Part shown: in pieces, positions 1 to 7,075 of the stretch
How positions within the stretch are numbered: position 1 is the stretch's first letter
Layout: each line of letters opens with the position of its first letter
Origin: Alphaproteobacteria bacterium
GTDB lineage: Bacteria; Pseudomonadota; Alphaproteobacteria; CAAGCB01; CAG-977
Assembly (NCBI GenBank): GCA_021639925.1
Contig: JAJXEL010000002.1
Coordinates: 930 to 35,430 of the forward strand
Reading direction: 5' to 3'
Length of the DNA stretch: 34,501 nt
Position numbers and translations under genes: made by a program
Notes under the pieces: model-generated
Databases searched by the model: none
What the model was told of the DNA's origin: nothing
What the model saw: only the letters and a program-made list of their open reading frames with translations

Positions 1-55
1 CTTTTTCTTCTTGGCTCATAGGAACACCTAAGCAATTTTGGACAGGATACTGACT
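1..55. repeat. 55-bp exact direct repeat, copy 1
   Basis: Positions 1-55 are identical to 331-385; position 56 differs from 386. The repeat carries the last codons of the repressor gene and the ribosome binding site and first codons of the leftward downstream gene. The unit between the copies is 330 bases (110 codons, in frame). The copy starts at exactly the first base of the window, and 55 is a common de Bruijn k-mer size, so an assembly-graph origin is likely. Confidence 0.95.
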
Positions 56-349
56 TATTGCGCCATACCATTTTTTGCGGGCTTCACCTTCGCCGCCGTA
101 TTGATATGCTTCAATAACCCCCAGTTTTTCAACAAGTTTCCGAATTTCTGAAGCAAAAGGAGATGTCTCTCCTTTTTTTGCTTTTGTTTCTCCCTTTTTG
201 GGGGATGGAGACGGTTTATGATAAACGTTAATCATAACAAAGCCATTGCCGACAATATTACCATCACCCGTTACATTGTTTGATGTAGGAGTGTTCGGAA
301 CGCTATCTTTGAACAGGTTAATAATATTGTCTTTTTCTTCTTGGCTCAT
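1..349 (-). CDS. Unidentified protein downstream of the repressor, partial (runs off left edge)
   Basis: An open frame of 116 codons starts at ATG 349-347 and has no stop before position 1. The start is supported by an AGG seven bases upstream; it lies 9 bases after the repressor stop, so the two genes probably share a leftward transcript. The N-terminus is MSQEEKDNIINLF. A glycine/asparagine stretch (TGDGNIVGNGFVMIN, residues 26-40) resembles the GDGN-type segment often seen in phage regulator proteins, followed by a lysine-rich linker and a helical part (EIRKLVEKLGVIEAYQYGG). The function is not recognised; a lysogeny-associated regulator is only a guess. The last visible residues (YPVQNCLGVPMSQEEK) repeat the sequence around its own start because of the 55-bp direct repeat, so the true C-terminus is uncertain. 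Confidence 0.6.
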   Translation of the reverse strand, partial: MSQEEKDNIINLFKDSVPNTPTSNNVTGDGNIVGNGFVMINVYHKPSPSPKKGETKAKKGETSPFASEIRKLVEKLGVIEAYQYGGEGEARKKWYGAISQYPVQNCLGVPMSQEEK

Positions 350-385
350 AGGAACACCTAAGCAATTTTGGACAGGATACTGACT
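331..385. repeat. 55-bp exact direct repeat, copy 2
   Basis: Second copy of the repeat at 1-55. This copy is in its natural context: it holds the repressor C-terminus (VSILSKIA, stop at 358-360), then the start region of the next leftward gene. Confidence 0.95.
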
Positions 386-780
386 ATCTGTGCAGATGAA
401 GGCTTGTTTTCAGACGTAAAAAGGTCATATATAGCTAAAATAAGCTCCGCTTTTTTAGCGGGATTTAAAGCTCTATTCGTTGCAGTTAAAGATTCTTCAA
501 CGGTTTCAATGGCTGAGAGCAATTCCTTTCTGTTCGGTTTTACAGACGTTCCCTCAGAAAATTCTCTTCCCGTAGCCAACCAGTCCAAACTTACACCAGC
601 AACGTTTGCCAAAGAAGCAACCGCTTTAAAAGAGGGTTTTGCTTTTCCGTCTCTCCATTTCGCAACTTGTTCAGCCGTCACCCCGGCTATTTGCGCTGCA
701 TTTTGAAGTGTTCCGATTCTGTTAAGAACAGTTTTAAAGCCAGTTTCAAAATAATCATCGTTACTTGAAACTTTTGTCAT
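358..780 (-). CDS. Phage repressor (HTH, c-type lysogeny repressor)
   Basis: A 140-residue leftward protein. Residues about 25-65 form a lambda-repressor/XRE-like helix-turn-helix (GTLQNAAQIAGVTAEQVAKW, then a second helix pair ending SLDWLATGREF, a wording common in phage repressors that start with this fold). The C-terminal half is helical and has no peptidase motif, so it is unlikely to be a self-cleaving LexA/CI type. Start: a TTG at 786 would be possible, but AAGGA lies 3 bases from that codon and 9 bases from ATG 780, so ATG 780 is preferred. It is divergent from Ner and separated from it by an operator-like region. By position it is the counterpart of Mu c. It should hold the early rightward promoter silent in the lysogen. 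Confidence 0.85.
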   Translation of the reverse strand: MTKVSSNDDYFETGFKTVLNRIGTLQNAAQIAGVTAEQVAKWRDGKAKPSFKAVASLANVAGVSLDWLATGREFSEGTSVKPNRKELLSAIETVEESLTATNRALNPAKKAELILAIYDLFTSENKPSSAQIVSILSKIA

Positions 781-809
781 CGACAAAAATCCTTTTTCAA
801 AAAGAAATA

Positions 810-902
810 TATCGTTTTAAATCATATATTTAAGACAAAAAACGATACAATCCAACTTTAAACTCGATTTTTATCGTTGACTGTATCGATAAAAATCGAT
901 AT
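810..902. promoter_or_regulatory. Operator region for repressor/Ner
   Basis: A cluster of ATCG/CGAT-centred sites fills the divergent intergenic region. TATCGTTTT (810-818) is the inverse of AAAACGATA (839-847). CGATTTTTATCG (865-876) is the exact inverse of CGATAAAAATCG (887-898), with TATCGATA at 884-891. Both divergent promoters overlap these sites. This is the expected architecture for a Mu-type immunity switch; which protein binds which site cannot be told from sequence. Confidence 0.7.
821..850 (-). promoter_or_regulatory. Candidate leftward repressor promoter
   Basis: On the minus strand TTGTAT (850-845) and TATGAT (826-821) are separated by 18 bases, a plausible sigma-70 promoter about 40 bases upstream of the repressor start. 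It overlaps the inverted TATCGTTTT / AAAACGATA sites at 810-818 and 839-847, so it is probably autoregulated. Confidence 0.5.
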
Positions 903-905
903 GTT
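877..905 (+). promoter_or_regulatory. Candidate early promoter (Pe)
   Basis: TTGACT (877-882) and TATGTT (900-905) are 17 bases apart, a reasonable sigma-70 promoter pointing at Ner and the early operon. The inverted operator repeats 865-876 and 887-898 flank and overlap the -35 box, which fits repression by steric hindrance. Confidence 0.55.
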
Positions 906-983
906 GATTATACAAAGTTAATTTAACACCCCAGAAAAAACCGACTTGGCAGAGTCGGTTAGAACGGAGGACGGAGACACGTT

Positions 984-1265
984 ATGAGATACACGGCGGT
1001 ACAGATCAAATGCAAAATCCTGCTTAAAGGAATGACGTTAAAAAGTCTTTCACTAAAAGCCGGATTATCTGCCCGAGCCTGTTCGGTTGCTCTCATTAAG
1101 CCGTTCCCTGCCGCAGAAGAAGCTATCGCCGAATTTTTAGGCATTCCTGCCCGACAACTTTGGCCAAACCGCTTTAATGCGGACGGGAGCCGCAAATGTT
1201 CCCGACTTTCTAAATATAACGGGATTCGCATTTTTCGGCAATGTCAAAACGACAAGGCGGCTTAA
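984..1265 (+). CDS. ner: Ner-like DNA-binding regulator
   Basis: A 93-residue protein with the Ner/SfsB winged-helix signature: VQIKCKILLKGMTLKSLSLKAGLS, then ALIKPFPAAEEAIAEFLGIP, then QLWPNRF. This order (rigid first helix, KAGLS recognition region, P-x-AE-IA-FLG, WP-RF) is characteristic of Mu Ner and its relatives. GGAGG at 966-970 and GGAGA just before the ATG support the start. It is the first gene of the rightward early operon, directly across from the repressor. By family it binds the operator region to damp early transcription and repressor synthesis. The roughly 25 residues past the usual Ner end are basic and of unknown role. Confidence 0.85.
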   Translation: MRYTAVQIKCKILLKGMTLKSLSLKAGLSARACSVALIKPFPAAEEAIAEFLGIPARQLWPNRFNADGSRKCSRLSKYNGIRIFRQCQNDKAA

Positions 1266-1279
1266 ACATGGAGGATAAA

Positions 1280-1594
1280 ATGGTTAAAACGTACATATCG
1301 TCCAACATTCTGGATTATCAGTGCAACGGTTTTCAATTTATCTGCCGTGCAAAAGATTTACAGAAACTGGCTAAGACCGGTGATTATCAGGCCATTATCT
1401 TGGATCGTCTGGAAATAGATTTCGGATTCAATGACATCATAGGTATCACGGAATACGATGTGGACGTGATACCGGTTTCAGGCGGTATAAAGAAACGCTA
1501 CAAATCAGAACGGCATTATTTTTCTTCTTATAAAGAAGCCCGCAGTTTCATTGAAAAGTTATTGATCACGCATTTAACAGAAAATGAAGGTTAA
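1280..1594 (+). CDS. Small early protein, unknown function
   Basis: A 104-residue protein beginning MVKTYISSNILDYQCNGF. The ATG at 1280 is preferred over upstream in-frame ATGs (1241, 1268) because GGAGG at 1270-1274 is correctly spaced to it and the 1241 start would lie inside ner. The sequence is mixed alpha/beta with a central acidic stretch (LDRLEIDFGFNDIIGITEYDVDV) and a basic C-terminal helix. I do not recognise the family. Its position between Ner and the transposase is that of small, poorly conserved accessory genes in Mu-like phages. It ends 5 bases before the next start. Confidence 0.6.
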   Translation: MVKTYISSNILDYQCNGFQFICRAKDLQKLAKTGDYQAIILDRLEIDFGFNDIIGITEYDVDVIPVSGGIKKRYKSERHYFSSYKEARSFIEKLLITHLTENEG

Positions 1595-1598
1595 AGCG

Positions 1599-2063
1599 AT
1601 GTCAAAGAAATTCAAAGACACACAGACGCTTGATTTATTTGAACAGGTTTATCCTGTCCGCAGACCGCCGGTGATCTCCCACACCGTTGATTTGAGCGGC
1701 AAGATCAAGCGTTTGGTGTCTTTGATTTTAAAAGAGAGCCCTAAAAGCAGAGAGCAACTGGCTGCCGAAATGTCGGAAGCTATGGATTGCCCGTCTTTTA
1801 GTAAGGCGATGTTGGACAATTATTCCAGCGAAGCCAACGAGCTCCATCAAATTCCTTTGTATCGCTTTATCGTCCTCGTCCGCGTGGCAGATGCCGCGTG
1901 GGCGTGGGACGAATTGTTAAAAGACGAAGGCTTTACCGTTTTGTTTGGAGACGAAGCTCTTTTAGCTGAACGCGGTCGTGTTGCCCAACAAATTGAAGAA
2001 TTGAAAAAATATCAAAAAGAATTGAACTCGGTTGCGCCCGTTAAAATACGGAGGCGGTCATGA
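1599..2063 (+). CDS. Early protein upstream of the transposase, unknown function
   Basis: A 154-residue protein starting MSKKFKDTQTLDLFEQVYP. ATG 1599 has GAAGG at 1586-1590 and is preferred to ATG 1584, which overlaps the previous gene. Residues about 30-75 (KIKRLVSLILKESPKSREQLAAEMSEAM) look like a helix-turn-helix. The C-terminus is a coiled-coil-like charged helix (AERGRVAQQIEELKKYQKEL). It overlaps the transposase start by four bases (ATGA-type), which suggests translational coupling. Proteins of this size and look commonly precede MuA in alphaproteobacterial transposable phages. A DNA-binding accessory role is inference. Confidence 0.6.
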   Translation: MSKKFKDTQTLDLFEQVYPVRRPPVISHTVDLSGKIKRLVSLILKESPKSREQLAAEMSEAMDCPSFSKAMLDNYSSEANELHQIPLYRFIVLVRVADAAWAWDELLKDEGFTVLFGDEALLAERGRVAQQIEELKKYQKELNSVAPVKIRRRS

Positions 2064-4129
2064 AAGAATGGTTCACGCCGTTAGAATTAGCAGAGTTAAA
2101 TCTGCCGAGTTTGCCTAAAACGACACAAGGAATGTCTAAAAAGGCCGATACCGAACACTGGCAATCGCGTCCTCGTTGCGGTCGCGGCGGCGGCAAAGAA
2201 TATAACATATCGAGCTTACCCGCTAAAGCCAAAGAAGAATTGGCGCGCCGTTCATTGTCAAGCGTTCCGGAACGCCGGTCAAAGGCCGTGATAGAACGTC
2301 CTGATGACGCCGATCTGTCCGAAGCCAAAGCATGGCAACGTGAAACAGCTGAAGCGCGGGCGGCGGTTTTGGATGCGATTGACAATCTGGCGGTAACGTG
2401 CGGAAAAAATAATGCGATTAAAGCCGTTTTAAACGGACTTAAAAACGGAACGTTGGAACCGTCTTTCATTGAACTGATCCGCAAAGCGAACGCAAAGACC
2501 GGCGAAACGGTCAAATTATCCCGCGCCAGCTTGTTTAATTGGTACAAACTGCGTGAAACGGCAGGCTTAAAAGGATTGATGCCCACCCCTGCCAAAGATG
2601 AACAGATTGTTGCGCCGGAATGGTTTGAATCGTTCGCCCGTTTGTATTTCAGACCGCAAAAGCCGTCTTTGATGTCCTGTATTGAAATAATGCAGGAAAA
2701 TATGCCCGCGCTTGCCCCAAGTTACAGACAGGCGAAATTTTACCTTGAAAAAATCGGGAAACTGCTGGCGAACAAAGGACGTGTCGGCGCGCGTGAAGGG
2801 AAAGCTTTTCGGGCTTACGTTTCCCGCGACGTATCGCATTTATGGCCGGGGGCGATTTACTGCGCCGACGGACATACGTTCGATGCTGAAATCGCGCACC
2901 CGATCCACGGCAAGCCGTTCCGCCCCGAAGTCACGACGATTATAGACGTATATACCCGCAAAGCCGTCGGGTTCAGTTTGAACATCGTCGAATCGACCGC
3001 GTCCGTTATGGACAGCTTGATCCATGCAGTCACAACAAACGGTATTCCGGACGTGTTTTATGTCGATAACGGCAACGGCTTTAATAATACGACGGTTGAT
3101 ATGTTCTGCGCCCGTTTGGGTATCACGAAAAAGAACAGCATTGCCTACAATTCCCAAGCACGCGGCGTGATTGAGCGTTTGCATCAGACGATTTGGGTCA
3201 AAGCGGCGAAAATGCTTCCGACTTACATGGGCAAACCGATGGATCCGGAAGCCAAGCAAAAGGTTTTTCATATCAACCGCCGCGAAGTCAAACAAGACGG
3301 ACGAAGCCGTTTATTACCGGATTGGCAGGGTTTTGTCGCATATTGCGAACGGTGTTTTGACGCCTATAACGATCACCCGCATTCTTTTTTGCCGGTCATT
3401 GTAGATTCTGAAACAGGCAGAAAACGTCACATGACGCCGAACGAAGCTTGGGAAGCGGGAAATCCTGAATTTCCCGATTATCGTCCCGACGTGCTAACGC
3501 CGGCGGAAACAGATGATTTATCGCGTCCTTACGTTGTCCGTAAATGTTCGCGCTGTTTGGTCAGCCTGTTTAATAACGTGTACGGTTCGCATCTGCTGAC
3601 ACATTACCACGATGAACAGGTTGCCGTCGGCTTTAACATTCATGATGCGTCAAAAGTATGGGTGCGCGAATGGGACGGGAAACTTCCGGGACGTTTAATT
3701 TGCGTCGCCCGTTTTGAAGAAAACAAACGCGCCTTCATGCCCGTATCTTATGACGACAAGAAGAAATTACAAAGGGCGCAGGGACGGCTTGCGCGTCTTG
3801 ATGAACAGCAGAAAGAAGTCTTGGAAGAATTGGGACAAAGGTATTTGCCTGCCCCCGAAACCGTGCCCGTGACGGCAGAAGAAGCCGCCAAAAACGAAGA
3901 ATTTTTAAAAGAATTTGAGGAAGAGCAGAACGCTCAATCCGTTGCCGATATTGACACGCCTGCGGCTTGGTTCCGCAAGGCCGTCAATATCAAGCAAAAA
4001 ATCGATAACGGAGAAAGTATTGATCCGGAAGATCGTCGTTGGTTCGCCAAATATTCCAAGTCACCCGAATACATTCAACGCATGGATTTTGCGCATGATT
4101 TCGGTATGGAAGCGGCTCTGACGGCATAA
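2060..4129 (+). CDS. A: MuA-like DDE transposase
   Basis: A 689-residue transposase (Mu A is 663). The N-terminus (WFTPLELAELNLPSLPKTTQ) is the Mu-type DNA-binding winged helix for end or enhancer recognition. The integrase-fold core carries D270 (in YCADGHTFDAEI), D336 (in FYVDNGNGF) and E372 (in ARGVIERLHQT), so the D-D-E spacing is 66 and 35 residues; the first two positions match Mu A almost exactly. A beta-barrel Mu-transposase C domain follows, around residues 440-560. The C-terminal tail is charged and helical, where Mu A contacts MuB and ClpX. All catalytic residues are present, so the enzyme looks functional. It catalyses strand cutting and transfer for integration and replicative transposition. 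Confidence 0.97.
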   Translation: MKEWFTPLELAELNLPSLPKTTQGMSKKADTEHWQSRPRCGRGGGKEYNISSLPAKAKEELARRSLSSVPERRSKAVIERPDDADLSEAKAWQRETAEARAAVLDAIDNLAVTCGKNNAIKAVLNGLKNGTLEPSFIELIRKANAKTGETVKLSRASLFNWYKLRETAGLKGLMPTPAKDEQIVAPEWFESFARLYFRPQKPSLMSCIEIMQENMPALAPSYRQAKFYLEKIGKLLANKGRVGAREGKAFRAYVSRDVSHLWPGAIYCADGHTFDAEIAHPIHGKPFRPEVTTIIDVYTRKAVGFSLNIVESTASVMDSLIHAVTTNGIPDVFYVDNGNGFNNTTVDMFCARLGITKKNSIAYNSQARGVIERLHQTIWVKAAKMLPTYMGKPMDPEAKQKVFHINRREVKQDGRSRLLPDWQGFVAYCERCFDAYNDHPHSFLPVIVDSETGRKRHMTPNEAWEAGNPEFPDYRPDVLTPAETDDLSRPYVVRKCSRCLVSLFNNVYGSHLLTHYHDEQVAVGFNIHDASKVWVREWDGKLPGRLICVARFEENKRAFMPVSYDDKKKLQRAQGRLARLDEQQKEVLEELGQRYLPAPETVPVTAEEAAKNEEFLKEFEEEQNAQSVADIDTPAAWFRKAVNIKQKIDNGESIDPEDRRWFAKYSKSPEYIQRMDFAHDFGMEAALTA

Positions 4130-4133
4130 AAAA

Positions 4134-4158
4134 GGCGGCGTCCTTTCGGACAACCGCC
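4134..4158 (+). other. Hairpin between transposase and ATPase genes
   Basis: GGCGG (4134-4138) plus GTCC (4140-4143) pair with GGAC (4148-4151) plus CCGCC (4154-4158) around a TTTC loop. There is no T tract, so it is not a clear terminator. It lies 5 bases after the A stop and could stabilise or separate the A and B parts of the transcript. Confidence 0.5.
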
Positions 4159-4178
4159 AACCACAAAACAAAGGAAGA

Positions 4179-4922
4179 ATGACAAAAATGAATGAAACTG
4201 TCAAGAACACTATAGCCCCGCTTCGCAATGTCGCGTTATTGAACGAGCTGGTCTATCGCGTCAAAAACCGCGATTACGGATTGCCCGGCATGGCGACTTT
4301 TTACGGATTTTCGGGGTATGGCAAGACGTTCGCGGCAATTTACGCGGCGAACAAGCACAAAGCCTATCACGTCCAAGTCAAAAGCGTTTGGACGCCGAAA
4401 AAGCTCTGCGCTTCGATTTTGGGTGAAATGGGCATTCAGCCGGCTTACACAATTCCCGACATGATGGATCAGATCGGCGAAGAACTCTCACTTTCCCAAC
4501 GTCCTTTAATCATAGATGAAGCGGATTTCTTGGTTCAAAAGCGTATGATTGAAGTTGTACGCGATATTTACGAAAGTTCGCAGGCCACAATCATTTTGAT
4601 CGGCGAAGAAGCAATGCCGGTCAAGCTTCAAAAGTGGGAACGTGTCCACGGGCGTATGCTTGACTGGGTGGCGGCGCAACCGGCGTCAATCGACGACGTT
4701 AAACATCTGGCTAAATTGTATGCGAACGGCGTTACGGTAGAGCAGGATTTATGTGAAAAAATCTTAAAAGAAAGTGCGGGATCCGTCCGCCGAGTTTGTG
4801 TCAACCTTGACCGCGTGCGTGAATTTGCAACGACAAAAGGGTTGAAAACAGTCGGTTCGGCTGATTATCAGCGCGATTTCTTTACGGGCGTGCCTCCGAT
4901 GGCGCGGAAAGCGGGGCTGTGA
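4179..4922 (+). CDS. B: MuB-like AAA+ ATPase, transposition target selector
   Basis: A 247-residue AAA+/ORC-like ATPase. Walker A is GFSGYGKT (residues 43-50) and Walker B is LIIDE (110-114), followed by a sensor-like strand (ATIILIGEEAMP) and an arginine-rich C-terminal helical domain (SAGSVRRVCVNLDRV). Mu B is longer (312); the missing part corresponds to its N-terminal HTH region. By family it forms ATP-dependent filaments on target DNA, delivers target to the transposase and enforces target immunity. The start is either ATG 4179 (AAGGA only 3 bases away) or ATG 4188; both are given because spacing does not decide. The stop overlaps the next gene (TGATG). Confidence 0.93.
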   Translation: MTKMNETVKNTIAPLRNVALLNELVYRVKNRDYGLPGMATFYGFSGYGKTFAAIYAANKHKAYHVQVKSVWTPKKLCASILGEMGIQPAYTIPDMMDQIGEELSLSQRPLIIDEADFLVQKRMIEVVRDIYESSQATIILIGEEAMPVKLQKWERVHGRMLDWVAAQPASIDDVKHLAKLYANGVTVEQDLCEKILKESAGSVRRVCVNLDRVREFATTKGLKTVGSADYQRDFFTGVPPMARKAGL

Positions 4923-5506
4923 TGGCAAATAAACCGATACACCTGCGCATGAAAGCCAAAAATCCCTGCGGCCGTCAGGCAATGTGGGAAGCAATCAGGG
5001 CAAATAAAGACGGATTTACTTTTCGGGCAATCGTTGACAGCTTTTCTGACCTGAATGCGGCGACATTTCGTACATATCTGCGCGGCCTTGTTAAAGCCGG
5101 TTTTGTTGAAATGTCCGACAAAGAACGCTATCAGCCCGCTACGTTCAAATTGATTAAAGACGTTGGCATTAACGCCCCGAAAGTCAATCGGTACGGTCAG
5201 TTTGTAAAGCAGGGACAAGGCAACGAACAAATGTGGCGGGCGATGAAAATGTTAAAGCAATTCAAGCTGTCAGATTTGCAGGTTGCCGCCGGAACGGAAG
5301 AATGTTCAATAAGTTTTGAAACGGCCAGAAGTTATGTTTCCGCGCTTTATAAAGCAGGATATTTGAAGCGCCTGGACGACGGAACTTACTGTTTTATTGC
5401 CTCACGTTACACGGGGCCGCGCGCGCCGATGATCCAGCGATTAAAAACCGTATTCGATCCGAATTTGCAAAAGATCGTCTGGCAGCAGGAGGCAAGCGAT
5501 GACTGA
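4922..5506 (+). CDS. Early protein with two winged-helix-like repeats
   Basis: A 194-residue protein. Two similar segments are visible: AMWEAIRANKDGFTFRAIVDSFSDLNAATFRTYLRGLVKAGFV (about 18-60) and QMWRAMKMLKQFKLSDLQVAAG...ETARSYVSALYKAGYL (about 98-143). Both follow a W-A-helix / recognition-helix / KAG(F/Y)(V/L) wing pattern, so this is a tandem winged-helix DNA-binding protein. The start is ATG 4922, overlapping the B stop; a GTG at 4919 is also in frame. Its exact function is not known to me. The position directly after MuB suggests a regulator or a replication/transposition accessory factor. Confidence 0.75.
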   Translation: MANKPIHLRMKAKNPCGRQAMWEAIRANKDGFTFRAIVDSFSDLNAATFRTYLRGLVKAGFVEMSDKERYQPATFKLIKDVGINAPKVNRYGQFVKQGQGNEQMWRAMKMLKQFKLSDLQVAAGTEECSISFETARSYVSALYKAGYLKRLDDGTYCFIASRYTGPRAPMIQRLKTVFDPNLQKIVWQQEASDD

Positions 5507-5816
5507 TTGGATTTCCGAATTAAAAGCCGAATGCGCCAAGACTTCCCAAGCCAAAGTCGCCAAAGAAATGGGCTATTCCGCCGCGACGATCAGCCTTGTT
5601 TTAAAAGGACGCTATGCGGGTGATTTAAGTGCCGTTGAACGCACGTTTAACGGATGCTTTAAAAACGCTTTGCTGATTTGCCCGGTCTTGGGCGAGCTCT
5701 CCGTCGACCGTTGCATTCGTTACCAAAAACAAAAATTTTCCGCCGTTAATCCGCAACGCGTGGCTCTTTATAAAGCCTGTCGCAACGGCTGCCCTCACTT
5801 TAAAAAAGGAGAATGA
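5499..5816 (+). CDS. Small HTH protein (XRE-like) of the early operon
   Basis: A 105-residue protein. Residues 14-45 (KTSQAKVAKEMGYSAATISLVLKGRYAGD) form a clear helix-turn-helix of the XRE kind, ending in the LVLKGRY-GD wording common to small early regulators of Mu-like phages. The C-terminus has several cysteines (C50, C58, C65, C92, C97), with a CRNGCPHF end that might bind metal. GGAGG precedes the ATG, and the start overlaps the previous stop by 8 bases. It is probably a DNA-binding early regulator; the target is unknown. Confidence 0.75.
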   Translation: MTDWISELKAECAKTSQAKVAKEMGYSAATISLVLKGRYAGDLSAVERTFNGCFKNALLICPVLGELSVDRCIRYQKQKFSAVNPQRVALYKACRNGCPHFKKGE

Positions 5817-5817
5817 A

Positions 5818-6111
5818 ATGCCTTTAAACTCCACCTTATCCCAACAGATTTTCGGCGTGATTTCCGCGCTGACAAGAGAATACGGGAAAGAACCGCATGG
5901 ATTTATTCCGCCTTCAATCATGGACAGAGAAATCAAAAAGCTGATCCGCATCAAAAACGAAGTCGCCGTTTTGGAAAGCGAGCTCGCCGACAAAGCGGGC
6001 GTATCAAAAGAAACCGTTGCGGTTGCCGTTCGCCTGCGTCATCTGGGCGTTGTACCGGGGACAGTATATAGCAAAGGAAACGACAATGACGATCTTCCGC
6101 CGGCTGCTTAG
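5818..6111 (+). CDS. Small early protein with HTH-like segment
   Basis: A 97-residue protein, MPLNSTLSQQIFGVISALTREYG. Residues 47-78 (EVAVLESELADKAGVSKETVAVAVRLRHLGVV) look like a short helix-turn-helix. AAAGGA at 5806-5810 is well spaced to ATG 5818, one base after the previous stop. Its last 26 bases overlap the start of the next small gene. The family is not recognised. Confidence 0.6.
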   Translation: MPLNSTLSQQIFGVISALTREYGKEPHGFIPPSIMDREIKKLIRIKNEVAVLESELADKAGVSKETVAVAVRLRHLGVVPGTVYSKGNDNDDLPPAA

Positions 6112-6229
6112 AGGCGAGCCGCCCCGGGCGAAACGTCTGCCCGACGGGATGTTAAAGACGCTTTGGCAAACAATCCGGTTTTTAATTTTTAAAGTTACAC
6201 ACAAACCACCCATCAGAGAAAGGAAATAA
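6086..6229 (+). CDS. 47-residue basic protein, unknown
   Basis: A short gene starting MTIFRRLLRGEPPRAKR, with AAAGGA (6074-6079) correctly spaced to ATG 6086. It overlaps the end of the preceding gene in another frame and ends one base before the DUF3164 start, filling the gap exactly. It is very basic (R/K rich), with a short hydrophobic helix (TLWQTIRFLIFKV). The good ribosome binding site and exact fit support it as real; function unknown. Confidence 0.55.
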   Translation: MTIFRRLLRGEPPRAKRLPDGMLKTLWQTIRFLIFKVTHKPPIRERK

Positions 6230-6230
6230 T

Positions 6231-6851
6231 ATGGAAACAGAAACTCAAATCCCCGCGGGCTACATGAAAGATGCTGCCGGTCGTTTGGTTCCCGAAAGCA
6301 TTGTCAAACCGACGGAAAAGCTTGAAGACCAGTTAGTCACGAAAATTATGGATTACGCCCGCGCATTGTCCAATCAGATTACACGTTTTAAAGGACATAC
6401 GGGCGACGACATCGCGGCTTACCTATCTTTAATTGATGAAAAGTACGGCGTCAAAAAAGGCGGTCGCAAAGGAAACATGACGTTTCAGACGTATGACGGT
6501 TTGAAAAAGGTTCAGGTTGCCATTTCCGAAAACATTGTTTTCGGCGCGGAACTTCAAACCGCGAAAAACTTAATCGACGAATGCATCAATGAATGGGGTG
6601 CGGACAGCCGCCCGGAGATTGTTACTCTGATCGATCACGCTTTCCAAGTGGACAAGGAAGGCAAAATCAACCGCAACGCTTTGTTGTCGCTTCGGCGTTT
6701 GGACATCAAAGACGAAACGTGGCAGAGCGCGATGCGGGCAATTACGGACAGCATTCGCATTGACGGATCCAAACAGTATTACCGTTTTTATGAAAGGGAC
6801 ACGGCGGAATCTCCGTGGCGCGCCGTAACGGTCGATTTGGCAAAGGCGTAA
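6231..6851 (+). CDS. DUF3164 family protein
   Basis: A 206-residue protein matching the DUF3164 family found in the early region of many Mu-like phages: it opens with IPAGYMKDAAGRLVPESIVKP, followed by ITRFKGHTGDDIAAYLSLIDEKYG and the conserved GRKGNMTFQTYDGLKKVQVAI, then a C-terminal ALLSLRRLDIKDETWQSAMRAI and a short YYRFYERD strand. AGGAAA precedes the ATG. Its biochemical role is not established; the conserved early-operon position suggests a part in replication or host takeover. Confidence 0.9.
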   Translation: METETQIPAGYMKDAAGRLVPESIVKPTEKLEDQLVTKIMDYARALSNQITRFKGHTGDDIAAYLSLIDEKYGVKKGGRKGNMTFQTYDGLKKVQVAISENIVFGAELQTAKNLIDECINEWGADSRPEIVTLIDHAFQVDKEGKINRNALLSLRRLDIKDETWQSAMRAITDSIRIDGSKQYYRFYERDTAESPWRAVTVDLAKA

Positions 6852-6862
6852 AGGAAAAACAG

Positions 6863-7009
6863 ATGAGAAAAGTTCTTGAATACATCTGTATTGCCGCTTG
6901 CCTGACGCTGGTTGCCTATACGTTTTATGTCGAAAGGCAAGTCGTCGCGGCGACCGAACGCGTCAACGCTACAACCAAAGAACTGCGCATAAAAGCGGAA
7001 TTGGACTGA
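6863..7009 (+). CDS. 48-residue single-span membrane protein
   Basis: A short gene beginning MRKVLEYICIAACLTLVAYTFYVERQ, with AAGGA (6851-6855) seven bases before ATG 6863. Residues 4-22 form one hydrophobic membrane segment with a basic N-terminus; the rest is a short charged helix. Immediately after DUF3164 on the same transcript. No family recognised. Small membrane peptides of the early operon can act in exclusion or envelope effects, but nothing here shows that. Confidence 0.6.
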   Translation: MRKVLEYICIAACLTLVAYTFYVERQVVAATERVNATTKELRIKAELD

Positions 7010-7022
7010 TTTTCTTTCTGGG

Positions 7023-7046
7023 TGCGGCGGCTGTAACTCCGCCGCA
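7023..7046 (+). other. Strong intercistronic hairpin
   Basis: TGCGGCGG (7023-7030) and CCGCCGCA (7039-7046) form a perfect 8-bp GC-rich stem around an 8-base loop, with no T tract after it. It lies in the 66-base gap between two early genes and is more likely an mRNA processing or stability element than a terminator. Confidence 0.6.
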
Positions 7047-7075
7047 GACACAAGGAAAAATGAAAGGAGAACGCC

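Noticed and set aside
368..706. 112-residue rightward frame opposite the repressor
   Set aside because: Antisense to the HTH repressor, with no start signal; its existence follows from the codon use of the repressor.
2041..2595. 184-residue leftward open frame opposite the transposase
   Set aside because: It is fully antisense to the transposase gene, has no ribosome binding site and reads as a shadow; same for several other long antisense frames under the late genes.
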